Numbered from the stretch's first letter, positions 24,020 to 36,680 are shown. The stretch is DNA of 64,000 nucleotides from Okapia johnstoni (GCA_024291935.2 CM044320.1:31030001-31094000); one strand, 5' to 3'. The notes: generated from the letters alone by a model not told the origin. Numbers and translations: made by a program.

Positions 24020-24957
24020 AATCACTGATTTAGAGGATAGGGGAGAAGTGAAGGTCTGAGTTAATTCAAGAAAGAATAAGCCAAAATGGGAGTGATAATA
24101 AGACAGAAAATCAATGATTAGAGGTAACTACATGTTGGGCATTGACTTAAAAAATAGTTTTGAGGCATAATCAATTTACTTCTAAAAGCCTCCCATTAAA
24201 ATAAATTTTAAAAAAAGAATGATTAAAAAAAATCTGTTTGTGAAGTGTGAATCCTGACATAACTGAGTACAATTTTTTTTTTTTTTTTTTTTTTTAGGAT
24301 TTAGAATCCTTTGGAGGTTTACATACGTGAGAGAAGAAAAACATCCAGATTTTTTTTTCCCCTAGAACTTTGATTTGGGTAGATGGTTCCCTAAGAGACC
24401 CACTCATCAAAATTTGGAAACAGCAGAAGATGGGATTGGAAGGAAAAGAAGATGGGGTTTGTTTGGGGTATATTCAATTTGAGGGGCCTATGTGACATCC
24501 AAGTAAAGATGTTCAGCAGAGAATTGAAATCACAGAGCTGGAGTTCTCTGAGTGCTCTGAGTTATAGATGAAGAGTTGGGATCTGGTAGTTGAAGTCAGA
24601 GGTGTCAGAGGTTTATATGAGGACACACAGCACCTATTTATTGAAGGAAGAAAAAACAAGAGGACAAGGAAGGAGCCTTGGAAATATGGTAATTTAAGGG
24701 ATGAGTTGATGAAGAGGAACAGACAAAGGATACTGGCTAAGAAAGAGCCATAGATGATGGGAGGGTAGGGTGGGGAATGCAGCCAAGGGTGGACAGAATT
24801 CTAAGAAAAGGTTTCATACATATGAAAATGTTAAGTGCTAAGTAGTATGATGTGTGAAAATAACAGTAGACTAGGTGCATGGAAATGCAGACAATGATTC
24901 AGTAACAGCCATTCGGTAGGAGATTGTATCAACATCTTAGGGTTAGGGTTTAGATCT
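24020..24957. other. Intergenic with poly(T)
   Basis: Poly(T) of 23 at 24273-24295. Two TTAGGG units at 24938-24950 are too few to call telomeric. No gene is seen. Confidence 0.4.
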
Positions 24958-24983
24958 GAGCGAACGTTTTGGCCAACCCAATA
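24958..24983. mobile_element. Mariner-end scrap
   Basis: GAGCGAACGTTTTGGCCAACC followed by CAATA resembles the terminal inverted repeat of a ruminant mariner. Only ~26 bp remain. Confidence 0.4.
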
Positions 24984-25009
24984 TTAAACAATATTTTTAG
25001 ATTATATTA

Positions 25010-25226
25010 GGCTTCCCTAGTGGCTCTGGTGGTAAAGAATCTGCCTGCAATGCAGGAGACCCAGATTCTATCCCTGGGTCAGGAAGATCCCCCTGGAGAA
25101 GCAAATGGCTACCCACTCCAGTATTTTTGACTGGAGAATTCCATGGGCAGAGGAGACTTGCGAGCTACAGTCCACAGGGTCGCACAGAGTTGGACACAAC
25201 TGAGCTACTAACACTGTCACTTTCAC
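25010..25226 (+). mobile_element. Bov-tA SINE
   Basis: Complete copy with AACACTGTCACTTTCAC tail. TTTAGAT flanks it at 24996-25002 and 25227-25233. Confidence 0.9.
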
Positions 25227-25234
25227 TTTAGATA

Positions 25235-26340
25235 ATATGTTCTGATTTGGAGGGAGAGAAGGAGAATTAAAAGGGGTGGAATATAAGCCTTAACATGGGA
25301 GATTTTATTGACAGGGATCATTTAGGATTCAATATTCTGTCAAGGATCCCTGGAACCAGCCCTAATAGTTTATCAGGATGGCTCCTTGAAACATATGTAA
25401 TGATGATCAACAGGAAATGAAGACACCAGATCTTCCTTGGCATGGTAGGGAAGAAAGGATTAGAAGGCTCACGATTGTGAGAATGTTTGAATGAATGTAT
25501 GGTATAAGACCTGAAATCGTACAGCCTTGCTGTGTTTCCTGAGGTCTGAAGGTGCATGGTCCCATGGACTGAGCAATCAATTGCATACAGCAATAGCCAG
25601 CTCAGTAACATACCACTGTATTGTTTTTCCTTCCTTCTGGTCTTGCCTCTATTTATGCTCACTCCTGCTGTTTGGGATTGCACTGGATTTTAAAATAAGA
25701 CCACAAAGACTCCTCTTTCTGGGAAACTCAACCAATAACAGTTACAGAGAATACAAGAATAGTCTCTGAAAAGTATCTTCTCCTGTGATGTGTTGTAACA
25801 TTAATATAAATATCACCCATAAGTGATGTCTTATCCAATATCCTTATATAATTTCTTCTATAATGTCATCCATAACAACTAGTTATACTATTGTTTATTA
25901 TTTCACTATGATCTCACTACCACTCAGATTTTCAGGGGGGGTATTAGGATTTCTGTTAGTATTATCCGGCAAATCCAAATTGAGTCTTAATTTTATTTCC
26001 TAGCTTTATTACTAACCACTCTAGAATTCTCTGTAGTATTTCTCTTTCTTAACTGGTGTTTTCAGCACCTTCCAATTTTGTATTGTCTGAGAACTAAATA
26101 AATGTGAGTGCAGTGGAACTCAAACAGCTGTATGTATTTAACTACAAGGTTCAATGCCCAATTCGTGCTCTGCTTATGCAGCCATCAGGAGAGCTCTGAA
26201 AGGAAAATCTGCAAAGCTTCCAGCATATTTTATTAATGACCAGCCAGACACCATAACCCACACCAGGGAGATGAGGACCTAATTAATTAGGCATAATACT
26301 ACTTAGCACTTACCATTTTCAATAAATATTACTACATGAA
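25235..26340. other. Intergenic, no gene seen
   Basis: Overlapping frames at 25318-25769 on both strands have no recognisable domain or splice context. Confidence 0.4.
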
Positions 26341-26344
26341 TGAA

Positions 26345-26475
26345 AGAATCCTCAAAAGACTCCCATGAAGCCAGAACTATTAATCCTATTTTACAGCTGG
26401 GGAAACAGAAGCAGAAAAGTTCTTGGATTCACCCAAAGCCACAGAGAGAGGTGGTATCAATCCCCAATTCGGTTT
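26345..26475 (+). repeat. MIR SINE
   Basis: TTTTACAGCTGGGGAAACAGA, CACCCAAAGCCACAGAGAG and GGTATCAATCCC follow the MIR consensus order. Confidence 0.65.
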
Positions 26476-26479
26476 TCTC

Positions 26480-27118
26480 AGAGCTGGCCCTCTAGACTAT
26501 TTTTAGAGCATGGTTTTCTCAAAGGTCAAAAGATACTCACATATAAAACTTTAAGAAATGTGTGGGAATACCAATAGCCTAGGTACATGGAAGTGCAAAA
26601 ACAGTATCAGAGGCTTTATAAGGAAATTGATCATTTGCTTCTCCTACTTCTCTTTACGGGAGGGGTTTATATGTTATAGACAGGGGTTAGCAAGTAGCGC
26701 AGTCCCTGGCACATAATAGGTGCTCAGTAAACTTGTTTGTTCATTTTTTAAATAAGATATGTATTAAATTCCTGCAGTATTCCAGGTATTCTCCTTGACC
26801 TCCTTAGCTTATAGGGACAAAGAATATACAATAAACCTATAAATAAGTAAAATGCATGTTATCATAGATAGTGACAAATGCTATGGAAAGGATGACCTGA
26901 AAAGGAAAAAGAATATATGGGAAAAGGGTACTCGAGATGGTAGGAATAGCAAGTTCAGACTCTTAATACAGAAGCATCTTTGACATGCTCAAGAAATAGC
27001 GAGGAGGGCAGATGGTGTAGAGTCGGTGAGGGTAGAGGAAAAGAAAATAAAGTTGGAGGAGTGATACATGCAATCTTGTGGGCCATTTTGATAACATCGG
27101 TCATTTACTCTGCAAGAT
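26480..27118. other. Intergenic, L2/MIR-like words
   Basis: TGGCACATAATAGGTGCTCAG near 26709 resembles an ancient L2/MIR 3' end. No gene is seen. Confidence 0.35.
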
Positions 27119-27119
27119 T

Positions 27120-27333
27120 GTTGTTGCTGTTTAGTTGCTAAGTCATGTCCGACTCTTCTGTAACCCCATGGACTGTAGCCTGCCAGACTCCTCTGTCCCT
27201 GAAATTCTCCAGGCAAGAATACTGGAGTGGGTTGCCATTTCCTTTTCCAGCGGTCCCTCCTAATCCAGGGGTGGAACCCAGGTCTTCCACATTAGCAGGC
27301 AGACTCTTTATCACTTAGCCACCAGGGAGGCCC
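27120..27333 (-). mobile_element. Bov-tA SINE
   Basis: Full minus-strand copy. CTGCAAGA at left and CTGCAAAGA at right are a likely target duplication. Confidence 0.9.
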
Positions 27334-27339
27334 ACACTG

Positions 27340-27940
27340 CAAAGATAGGAAGACGCCAAAGAGTTTTGAGTGTCCTTGTGCTATAGAATGAAGTGGCTTA
27401 CATTTTAATGGGCTTATTCTTGCCTAAGGGCAAAGTGTGGAAACAGAGAGACAAATTAGGAGATTATTGCAATAATCTAGTTGAGAAATAATGGTAACTT
27501 ATACCAGGATCGTGGTGATTGAAGTGGTGAAAGGTGGTCAGATCCTAGATATATTTTGAAGATAGAGCCATAAAAATTAGATTTGATGGACAGAATTTGG
27601 GGTCTGAAATAAAGAACAGAGTCAAGACTTGTTCCAAGGTTTTGATCTGAGAAACTGGAAGGGTGGAGTTAGTATTTATTGGGATTAAGAAGACTATGTA
27701 AGGAGAAAATTTCAGAAGGGAAATCAAAAGTCCATATTTGGACATGTTAAATATGAGTGACCCTGGACTCTCCATGTGGTGATGATGAGTAGAAAGGGAT
27801 GTGTCCCAGAAGATAAAAGAATGAAGTATTTCAAAAAGGAGGGAGAGGAATCCACCGTGTCAGAAGTTTCTGATTAGCTGAAAACAATGAAAGACTGAAG
27901 ATTGACTATGGGATTTAGAAAATGGGACATTGGTGACCTT
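27340..27940. other. Intergenic, no gene seen
   Basis: No supportable feature. Confidence 0.4.
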
Positions 27941-27944
27941 TTTA

Positions 27945-28241
27945 AGAAAAGATTTATTTATTTATGTATTTTTGGCTGTGCTGGGTCTTCACGGCTGTGT
28001 GTGGGATTTCTCTAATTGCAGTGAGTGGAGGTTACTCTTCTTTGGGGTGCGAGGTGGGGGCCTTCTCATTGAGGCGGCTTCTCTTGTTGTGGAGCATAGG
28101 TTCTAGGGTGTGCAGGCTCAGTAGTTGTGGTGTATGGACTTAGTTACCCCAGAGGCATGTGGAATCTTCCCAGAGCAGGGATCGAGCCAGTGTCCCCTGT
28201 ATTGGCAGGTAGATTCTTAACAACCAGACCACCAGGAAAGC
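27945..28241 (-). mobile_element. CHR-type SINE, long form
   Basis: TTGGCTGTGCTGGGTCTTCAC at left to CCACCAGGAAAGCCCA at right, minus strand. Imperfect flanking repeat around TGGTGACCTT / TGGTGGTCTT. Confidence 0.85.
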
Positions 28242-28364
28242 CCACTGGTGGTCTTAATAATCTAAATGTTGGTTGATAAATAGGGTAAAAAGTCTGATAG
28301 AGTGGATTCAATAGAGAATAGTATGATTCATTGTGTCTAGATAGAGCTATATGTGTAGATACAT

Positions 28365-28590
28365 CCTGGGCTTCCCAGGTGGCGCTAGTGATAAAGAACC
28401 CACCTGCCAATGCAGGAGACATATAAGTCATGGGTCCCATCCCTGGGTCAGGAGGATCCCCTGGAGGAGGGCATGGCAACCTACTCCAGTATTATTGCCT
28501 GGAGAATCCCATAGACAGAGGAGTCTGGTGGGCTAAAATCCATAGGGTCACCAAGTGCTGGACATGACTGAAGCAACTTAGCATAGCACA
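28365..28590 (+). mobile_element. Bov-tA SINE with target duplication
   Basis: Complete copy. GTAGATACAT at 28355-28364 and 28591-28600. Confidence 0.92.
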
Positions 28591-28599
28591 GTAGATACA

Positions 28600-28960
28600 T
28601 AGATTGATCTTAGTCTGGGGAACTGAGAGGACTTTTGCTCTAGAAAACAAAAATAACTCAGTAGCAATAAATTCCTCTCATCCTGGTTTGTGGCCTTCAA
28701 ATACCATCTTCCATAAAGGAACCAGGGTTTCTTAGAGGAAAAAACAAATGCCAGAACTGCTGCCAAAAATTTACCAGATTAACCTGGGACATCTTGCCCT
28801 ACCAGCTAGAAAAGAAGTCTTCAGATTTCTAGAGTCATTCCATGATAGGCTAACTGGTACCATAATAAACTTAATGCTATAAACAACTGAAAAACAGAAC
28901 AAAATATTTGAACTGTTGTTTTCAGTCATTGGACAGTAGCAACTGGATCCTCTATAGGAA
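28600..28960. other. Intergenic, no gene seen
   Basis: No supportable feature. Confidence 0.4.
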
Positions 28961-28963
28961 GGA

Positions 28964-29172
28964 TGGGCTTCCCAGGTGAATCAGTGGTGGAGAATCCTTC
29001 TGCCAATGCAGGAGATGTGGGTTCGACCTCTCGGTTGGAAAGATCCCCTGGAGCAGGAAATGGCAACCCACTCCAGTATTCTTGCCTGGGAAATCCCATA
29101 GACAGAGGAGCCTGGCGGGCTACAGTCCAGGCGGTCGCAAAGAGTTGGACACAACTGAGTGACTAAACAACA
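28964..29172 (+). mobile_element. Bov-tA SINE
   Basis: GGCTTCCCAGGTGAATCAGTG head to GACACAACTGAGTGACTAAAC tail. Confidence 0.9.
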
Positions 29173-29622
29173 GAAGAAGAAAGGTATAAGCATGGTGAGC
29201 CTCACAAGCTTTCTTACCTAGAGGCACTGTCCCTAGGTAAGAAAGGGAGTCATAGTAGTCTCTCTTTAAAAGACAGAGTTTGTTGTTGAGGTAGATGAAA
29301 AACAGCTGGAATTTGATGGACAGAGTACCAGAGAGCAGGCAAGTAGACAAGAGCTCCAGAAATATGTTTAGTGTTCTCTTTGAGTTAATGACTGAAAATT
29401 AAGCTGCACATTCATAGGGTGAGACCCTGGGGGGCCAGGGAAAGAATACATACTGGAGAGTTGTGACCTGAATATTGCTGGAACTCGAACACATTTAGGA
29501 GATACTCAAAGTCTGAACAGTCAGAGTAGAGCATGTGCTAGCCATTCTGTGGTAGTAAGTTTTGATTTCTGGTGGAGAAAGTTATTTTAAAAGTGTTTTG
29601 GCTATTCCTCACCCTTTTTTCC

Positions 29623-29661
29623 ATATATATATATATATATTTATGTATATGTATGTGTATA

Positions 29662-29724
<63 letters not shown>
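29623..29724. repeat. Compound (AT)n/(GT)n microsatellite
   Basis: About 100 bp of AT with an internal TATGTGTGTG block. Self-complementary and probably length-variable. Confidence 0.92.
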
Positions 29725-29727
<3 letters not shown>

Positions 29728-29857
29728 CAGTTTGCCAAATTTTATGAAAACACATAAGGATTTTGATTAGAATAATATGAAATCTGTATATTGAATATTA
29801 CATCTTAGGATCCAAGAACATGATGTGTTTCCATATTATTTACATCTTCATTAGTAT

Positions 29858-30069
29858 CTTTTGGCTCAGATGGTAAAGAATCCACCTGTAATGCAGGTGA
29901 CCCAGGTTCAATCCCTGAGTTGGGAAGATTCCCCAGAGAAGAGAATGCCAAACCACTCCAGTATTCTTACCTGGAAAGTTACATGGACAGAGAAGCCTGG
30001 CAGGCTATAGTCCATGGGGTTGCAAAGAGTCAGACACGACTGAGCGACTAACACTTTCAGTTTTCACTT
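29858..30069 (+). mobile_element. Bov-tA SINE
   Basis: Complete copy ending in CTAACACTTTCAGTTTTCAC. TTAGTAT flanks it at 29851-29857 and 30070-30076. Confidence 0.9.
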
Positions 30070-30079
30070 TAGTATTTGT

Positions 30080-30635
30080 ATAAAGTTTAAATTTTATCTG
30101 CTTAAAATTATCCCCCCACCATGATGAGGAGGGGAAAGTGCCTTTATTTTTTTAAACATTTTTAGATTTATTAGTGTATGACTTATAATTTAGCTACTAT
30201 TCTAAATAGTTTTTTTATTTTATTGCATTTTCTAGGTGCTTCTACATAATTGATAGAAGGACAATTGACCTTTATATGTTAGTTTCATATCTAGAAAGTT
30301 TTCTAAGCTCTCCTATTAATTTTAATAAATTGTCCATGGATTATTTGGGGCTTTCTATGCAGACAATCAAACCATATGTGAATAACAGCAGTTATTTTCT
30401 TAGACAATTTAAGACTTTTTTTCCTTATCTTGTCTACTGGTGGGGACTCTGATATGATGTTGCCTAGAAGATATTTTTGAATATTTTACAAAAACTCTAG
30501 CTTTGTCTTTTTGCTATTGTATTTTTGAAAAACGTATTGTTTTCTGCCCCTCTCTTTATTATTTCCTTCTTTTTAGTTTCTTTGGGCATATTCTGCTTCT
30601 ATATTTCTACTTTCATAGTAGGATGTTTAGTTTAT
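30080..30635. other. Intergenic, no gene seen
   Basis: AT-rich. The frame from 30525 is hydrophobic and runs into an old L1-like stretch. No gene can be supported. Confidence 0.35.
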
Positions 30636-30639
30636 GCAT

Positions 30640-30850
30640 ATCAAAAATACAGTAAGGTTCCACTTCATATCCACCACATTTTCGAAAAAGGTGATAGAAA
30701 TGTTGGGAAGCATGTGGAACATTCTCGTAGAAATGTACATTGGTACAACCACTTGGGAAACCAAATTGAAGTTTAATATACTCAATGCTTCTTTAATTAT
30801 ATTCCTGTATATATTTCCTAGAGAAAGTCTTGCACAAGTGGATCAGAAAA
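30640..30850 (+). mobile_element. Old L1 3' fragment
   Basis: GTACATTGGTACAACCACTTG and CTAGAGAAAGTCTTGCACAAG are L1 3'UTR-like phrases. Confidence 0.5.
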
Positions 30851-30857
30851 TGTGGTG

Positions 30858-31310
30858 GTTGATTTTATCTGTTGACTTGACTTGCCACAGGGTGCCCAGA
30901 TATTTGGCCAAACATTGTTTAGGTGTGTCTATGAGCGTGTTCTTGGATGAGATTACCATTTGAATTGGTAGACTTTGAATTGGGCAGATTGCCCTCCCTA
31001 ATGTGGGTGGTCCTCATTCAATCAGTTGAAAGCCTGAATAGGAAAAAAGGCTGGCCCTCCCATGGGTAGAAGGGTGCTCCTTCTGCCTGTCCACTTGAGC
31101 TAAGATGTTGGTCTTTTCCTGCTTTCAGATATGAAATTAAACATGGGTAGCTTTTCTTCTGTCTTAACATCTGCCAGCCTTCAGACTGGGTCTCCAGCTT
31201 ACTGACTTCAGATCTTGGGACATGTCAGTCACCATAATTTCATGAAATTGCATGAACCAATTTCTTTTAATCTCTCTCTCTCTCTGTCTCTGCCTCTCTT
31301 GCTCTTTCTC
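30858..31310 (+). repeat. Old interspersed repeat, family not assigned
   Basis: GATTTTATCTGTTGACTTGAC, GGATGAGATTACCATTTGAAT and GGTCCTCATTCAATCAGTTG recall a dispersed mammalian repeat that I recognise but cannot name securely. It ends in a CTCTCT run at 31271-31305. Confidence 0.45.
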
Positions 31311-31313
31311 TTT

Positions 31314-31764
31314 CTGGTTCCAGAGAGCCACAATAAAGCAAATATTGCAATAAAGCAAATCACATGAATTTGTGGTTTCCCAGTGCATTTAAAAGTTATG
31401 TTTACACTATACTGTAGTCTAGTGTGCAATAGTATTATGTCTAAAAATATAAATACATATCTTAATCTAAAAATGCTTCATTGCTAAAAAATGCTAACAA
31501 ACATCTGAGCCTTCAGTGAGTTGCAATAGTAGTAACATTGAAGATCACAGATCACCATAACGAATATAATAATAATGTAAAAGTTTGAAGTAGTATTAGA
31601 ATTACCAAAATGTGACACAGAAACATGAAACCAGCAAATGCTGATGGAAAATGTTGCCAATAGACTTGCTCAAGGCAAGGGTGCACAAACCTTCAATTTG
31701 GAAAACATGCATATCTGAAAAGTGCAGTAAAGCAAAGCACAATACAATGAGGTATGTCTCTGTA
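31314..31764 (+). mobile_element. Tigger1-like DNA transposon, internally deleted
   Basis: Left part GGTTTCCCAGTGCATTTAAAA and TATACTGTAGTCTAGTGTGC, right end GCACAATACAATGAGGTATG. These match the two sides of a Tigger1 (pogo-type) element with the transposase region missing. Confidence 0.7.
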
Positions 31765-31799
31765 CATCTCCTACTCGTTCTGCTTCTGTGGATAACTCC

Positions 31800-32130
31800 G
31801 ACTAAAATAGGAAGCATGGATTAAAACATTCATAACAACATAGTTCATGACAGCAAAAAAAAAAAAAATAGAAACATTCATATGATTCCTAACAGAAGAA
31901 TGGATGTACACACTTCATAATACAATGGAATAAATAGATGGTGATAAGAATATCGCAAATATAGCTTATAAATGTCAGTGCGAATGAATTTTAAAATATT
32001 GTTAAATGACAACAAAAAAGCAAGCCTGAAAAATATAGAGTACAATTCAATTTATGTACAATTCAAATAAGGGGAAAATGAAATATTTATAAACTGCAAC
32101 TGTAAACAAATATACTATATGTATACAATA
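31800..32130 (+). mobile_element. Old L1 3' fragment
   Basis: CATTCATAACAACATAGTTCA, a 15-base A-run at 31855-31869, AGAAGAATGGATGTACACA and AATACAATGGAATAAATAG are degenerate L1 3'UTR words. Confidence 0.5.
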
Positions 32131-32135
32131 TTATA

Positions 32136-32368
32136 TAGGCTTCCCCAGTGGCTCAGCAGTAAAGAATCCTCCTGCAATACAGAAAGTGCAGGAGTTGCAG
32201 GTTCGATCTCTGGGTAGGGAAGACCCCCTGGAGAAGGGAATGGCAACCCACTCCAGTATTCTTGACTGGAGAATCCCACGGACAGAGGAGACTGTCTGGC
32301 TATAGTCCATAGGGTCGCAGAGTTGGACATGACTGAAGTGACTTAGCATGCACACATGCATGCATATG
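32136..32368 (+). mobile_element. Bov-tA SINE
   Basis: Complete copy with a duplicated CAGGAGTTGCAGG-type head segment and a GCATGCACACATGCATGCA tail. ATATTATA on both sides. Confidence 0.9.
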
Positions 32369-32379
32369 ATATTATACTA

Positions 32380-32625
32380 AAAGTATTATACTGTATATTT
32401 AGTATATTATACTAAAAATATTTTTTATTTAAAATAAATACACTAAATACTATGCAGTATATTATATATATTATATATAATATATATTATGTATACACCC
32501 CTATTGTGTATTGTGTGCCCCTGTTGTGGCACCCCTAATACGGAATATATATAATACATACTTTAGAGTATATCCTCTATACTTGAGGGAGAAAATAGAG
32601 TATATACTCTAAAGTAGATAAATTA
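32380..32625. repeat. AT-rich, partly self-complementary sequence
   Basis: TATATTATATATATTATAT-type sequence at 32458-32492. The nearby words TAGAGTATATCCTCTA and TAGAGTATATACTCTA could fold. Confidence 0.6.
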
Positions 32626-32628
32626 TCG

Positions 32629-32826
32629 GGCTTCCCAGGTGGTGCAGTGGTAAAGAATCCACCTGCCAATACAGGAGATGCAAGAGATGTGGGTTTGATC
32701 GCTGGGTTGGGAAGATCCCCTGGAGTAGGAAATGGCAACCCACTCCAGTATTCTTGCCTGGAGAATTCCATGGACAGAGGAGTCCATGGGGTTACAAAGA
32801 GTTGGACACTACTGAGCACACATACA
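32629..32826 (+). mobile_element. Bov-tA SINE
   Basis: GGGCTTCCCAGGTGGTGCAG to TGGACACTACTGAGCACAC, with a small deletion in the body. Confidence 0.88.
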
Positions 32827-32829
32827 GAT

Positions 32830-33950
32830 AAATTATATATAGTGTATATATACAGTATGTTATACTATAAACAACTATAGTAGAAGTAACCATATATAAA
32901 CAAATGTAAATAACCACACAAGACTGTAAAAGCTAAAGGGAAAAAAAGCAAGGGAGATATTTTCACAAAATTCAGGAGTTACATCTGGGCAGGAGAGAGG
33001 GATGCAATTGAGGAAAGGCTTACAAGGAGCCTCAACCAGCCTCACAATGGTCTGTTTCTTAAAGTGGGAGGTGGATGGATAAATGTTCATTTTATTATGA
33101 TTCCTTCAACTTTATGTATATGCTACATATAACCCTATATGTGTGAGTATGTATAATCCTAATGTGTTTGTTATTTCTTAATAAAACATTAAATCACACA
33201 CACTAGAATCAAACTGGAAAACCCAGCAGCCTAGGGAGGAGTTCTGTCTAGCAGTTTTTCACATAGAGCAGCCACTCCAAAAGACTGAATATCCACATGG
33301 GAAGCCCAAGGTAGCTTTTTCCTACCTCAAGCCCTGGAGACTGGTGGTGTCTGTCCTTCAGCATGATCCTAGTTCTTCCAGGCTTCGGATGCCATCATCC
33401 CCTCTGCCTCTCTCCATCTCCTGAATCTCCCTCAGCTCTGGTCACTTCCTTGTTATCACTGGCTTGTGCTCTAGAGACACAATTCTGAGTTTAAAGTCAG
33501 ACTCTGGGAGTCATGAACCATTCATCAATGAGCTAAATATAATTTCTGGCAGATTTCATTGAGCCTAATTGCATTTTAAAATCTTTGAGCATAATGAAAA
33601 TATCACAAGATTTCATGTAAAAATTCTGACTTCCAGCTCCTCTTGAAAAATAGGAAGATCTGGCAACAGTGAGCTCGTATTCCTCATGCCAGAAACTAAC
33701 TGCCCATCTTAGGCCAATACGCTCTACAATGTGGTCCCCAGCACACTGTTCTCTCCAACACAACAGTTACCATCTATCATCTCTCTTCCATTGTTTATTT
33801 TCTTATTATTGTTTGGAGAAATATTTCTCAAGTCACTTACCAAATAAAAAGTAGGACAAAGTGGCTGGGTGATTTTTCTTTAACAGAGATCATTTTACTT
33901 ATGAAATGCGTTACTTGAAGTGTGCACTGGCCACAGCTCTTTTCCAAGCC
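32830..33950. other. Intergenic, no gene seen
   Basis: No exon could be supported. Frames at 33533-33763 (minus) and 33669-33854 (plus) overlap and are unrecognised. Confidence 0.35.
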
Positions 33951-33954
33951 CCCT

Positions 33955-34169
33955 CCTTTTTTTAATTGGAGTATAATTGCTTTACAATGTTGTGTTAGTT
34001 TCTGCTGTACAATGAAGTGAATCAGCTATATGTATGCATATATTCCCCTCTTTTGGACATCCTTCCCATCCCCACCCCATCCCACCCATCTAGGTCATCA
34101 CAGAGCACCAAGCTGAGCTTCCTTGCTTTATAGCAGGTTCCCACTAGCTATCTATTTTACACATGGTAA
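33955..34169 (-). mobile_element. L1 3' end, minus strand
   Basis: TTAATTGGAGTATAATTGCTT to CTATTTTACACATGGTA is the reverse complement of the ruminant L1 3' terminus. It continues past the BovB insert for ~20 bp (34437-34457). Confidence 0.8.
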
Positions 34170-34434
34170 ACTGATGTTGAAGCTGAAACTCCAATACTTT
34201 GGCCACCTCATGCGAAGAGTTGACTCATTGGAAAAGACCCTGGTGCTGGGAAGGATTGGGGGCAGGAGGAGAAGGGAATGACAGAGGATGAGATGGCTGG
34301 ATGGCATCACCAACACGATGGACATGAGTTTGAGTAAACTCCGGGAGCTGGTGATAGACAGGGAGGCCTGGTGTGCTGCGATTCATGGGGTCGCAAAGAG
34401 TCGGACATGACTGAGCGAATGAACTGAACTGAAT
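34170..34434 (+). mobile_element. BovB 3'-end insertion inside an L1
   Basis: CTGATGTTGAAGCTGAAACTC to GAATGAACTGAACTGAATTG: the last ~265 bp of BovB, splitting the minus-strand L1 between its CACATGGTA and GTGTATATATGTC words. Confidence 0.85.
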
Positions 34435-34457
34435 TGAGTGTATATATGTCAATCCTA

Positions 34458-34620
34458 CCATCTGACCCAGCAATCCCACTGCTGGGAATATACCCTGAGA
34501 AAACCATAATTCAAAAGGACACACGGACCCCAATGTTCATCAAAGCACTATTTGTAATAGCTGGGACATGGAATCAACCTGAATGTCCAATGACAGATGA
34601 ATGGATAAAGGAGATCTGTT
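34458..34620 (+). mobile_element. L1 upstream 3'UTR segment in inverted orientation
   Basis: CCATCTGACCCAGCAATCCCA to GAATGGATAAAGGAGATCTG is L1 sense sequence lying upstream of the 3' end in the consensus, here inverted relative to 33955-34169. This is the layout left by twin priming. Confidence 0.75.
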
Positions 34621-34639
34621 CCATGTCCTTATGTAACCA

Positions 34640-36165
34640 TGTTTGAGGAGATTTGCTTTTTCTTAGGCATACATGTTGATAATCCCGAGTATTGCTTTCC
34701 CCTTTCTGGCATCAAAAGGAGCTGAAGAAATTGCCTAGATTTATTCTGCTGAAAGAGGACTAATTTCAACATCTAAAAATCTAAGGAGGCCCACGAAGGT
34801 GAGTTGGCTTGAGCTGGTGTGGGCAGGCACTTTCCAAATGAGAGAGCTGGGAAGTCACACCTCAGTCTGTTTTCTTTCCCTTTGCCTTGACTTTCCTCTG
34901 TTTTCTCCACCCTGTGTTCTCTTCTTGGCAGAAAACTCAAGCCTTAGAAATCTAAGTCTATTCATAAATGTACTTCTTTCAGTTACTATGGCAATGCTGA
35001 AGGAATCTGTCACGGCCAAACAGGATCACAAAAGGATCACTTTTATTTTTATTTCCAGTGTTTCCACCAAGAAACAAACAAGTAAAATGGTACAACTAGC
35101 CAGAATCACATTCACTTCTTGGAAAACAGCTCCCAAGGACTAACTCCCTACCTTCATTCCTGAATTTTTTCTCCTCCTAATTTGATGCACAGTTTTGTTT
35201 TCCTAGACATTCATTAGAAAGGACCACAGTGAGCGGCATTCTGTGAATTCAGAAGGTTTTTTCCCTTACCTTTTGCCATGCTAAAGACAGCTAAGAATCA
35301 CAATCATGTTTAAGAGAAGCAGTAGAGCTTCCCAAGATTAAATGGTTAGAATTCATTTACTAAAAGCATAGTTTGCAAATTCTCCATGAGCTAGGGCTAA
35401 GTACCCCCAGAAAGCTGCTATTTTGTCTTTAGTTTTATCTTTGTGTTTCATTTCGCTCATTTGGGAATGAAATAATTCAGATGCCCTTATGTAAAGAAAG
35501 CAAAGCAAGACGAACTCCCCTGCCCCGTCTTTAGGGCAGGGATGACAAGTTAAGTTGACATCAAGATCCGCAGATGAACATTCAGCCACTTTGCCAGTCA
35601 CTGCTACTACGCGGACTGTAGCAACAGAACATTTGCTCTGAACAACCTACAGCCTGTCAAATTCCATGGCAGTTTCCAAGGCAATGATATGTTATTGGTC
35701 TTTCCTTTACGTATTGCACAATGCTTTAGAAATTGCACAAAGAAGAGGGAAGGCCTTTGAACCCAGTGGGGGTAAGATCCCCTGATTACCAGAAAAAGGT
35801 TACTTTGCAGATGGAATCAAATTATTCCTGCTTCTATGAAGGCCACCAGCTTCTCATCCTCTGGGTGAGGGGGTGACACTCAAGTCTCTTACCTTGATGC
35901 ATGTTTCCAGAGAGCTTTTATTTGAAATTTTACTGGCAACTGAATGGTATTGACAGCCCTATGTTTATCGGTAAAGGGAGGAGGAAAAAATTTAACCTAG
36001 GAAATAAACATAGGCGTCTCTCATTGGCTATGACTCCCCACACTGGTCATACTGATGGGCTTTCAGCAATCTCAGTGTAATAACAGTACCTACAGTATAG
36101 GATGATTGTTGGGATGAAGTTGGAAATTTTATGTAAAGCACTTAGCACTGTGCATTCCGAACAAC
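34640..36165. other. Intergenic, no gene seen
   Basis: The frame at 34799-35143 (114 codons) and the minus frame at 35353-35601 are unrecognised and have no promoter or splice support that I can point to. Confidence 0.35.
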
Positions 36166-36167
36166 TG

Positions 36168-36295
36168 TAAGAAACTTTCCTGGCAGTCCAGTGGTTAAGA
36201 CTCTGCACTTCCACTGTAGGGGGCATTGGTTTGATCCCTGATCTGGGAACTAAGATCCCAGCAAGCTATGCCATGTGAAAAAAAAAAAAAAAGAA
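36168..36295 (+). mobile_element. CHR-type SINE, short
   Basis: CTTTCCTGGCAGTCCAGTGG head and a terminal A-run at 36277-36292. Confidence 0.78.
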
Positions 36296-36473
36296 ATTAG
36301 TAATGCCTTCCGCTGAACAACTGTAAGCTGTAAAAATGTCAACAATTGTCATTGTTTTTTGTTTCTATATTGTATTATTGTTTCAACAGGAGAATGTATA
36401 TTCCTGTCTCCAATTTTCTCTTTTTTTGTTTTACATAATTTATACATGTTTTGTATTTATTTACTTATATTTT

Positions 36474-36680
36474 GGGCTTCTGTGGTGGTAAATAATCTGT
36501 CTGCTATGCAGGTGAGCTGGGTTGGATCGCTGGATAGGGAAGATCCCCTGGAGTAAGGCATGGCAACCTACTCCAGTATTCTTGCCTGGGAAATCCCATG
36601 GACAGAGGAACCTGGTGGGCTACAGTCCATGGGATCACAAAGAGTCAGACACGACTGAGCTGCTAACACTTTCGCTTTTC
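36474..36680 (+). mobile_element. Bov-tA SINE with target duplication
   Basis: Complete copy. ACTTATATTTT at 36463-36473 and 36681-36691. Confidence 0.92.
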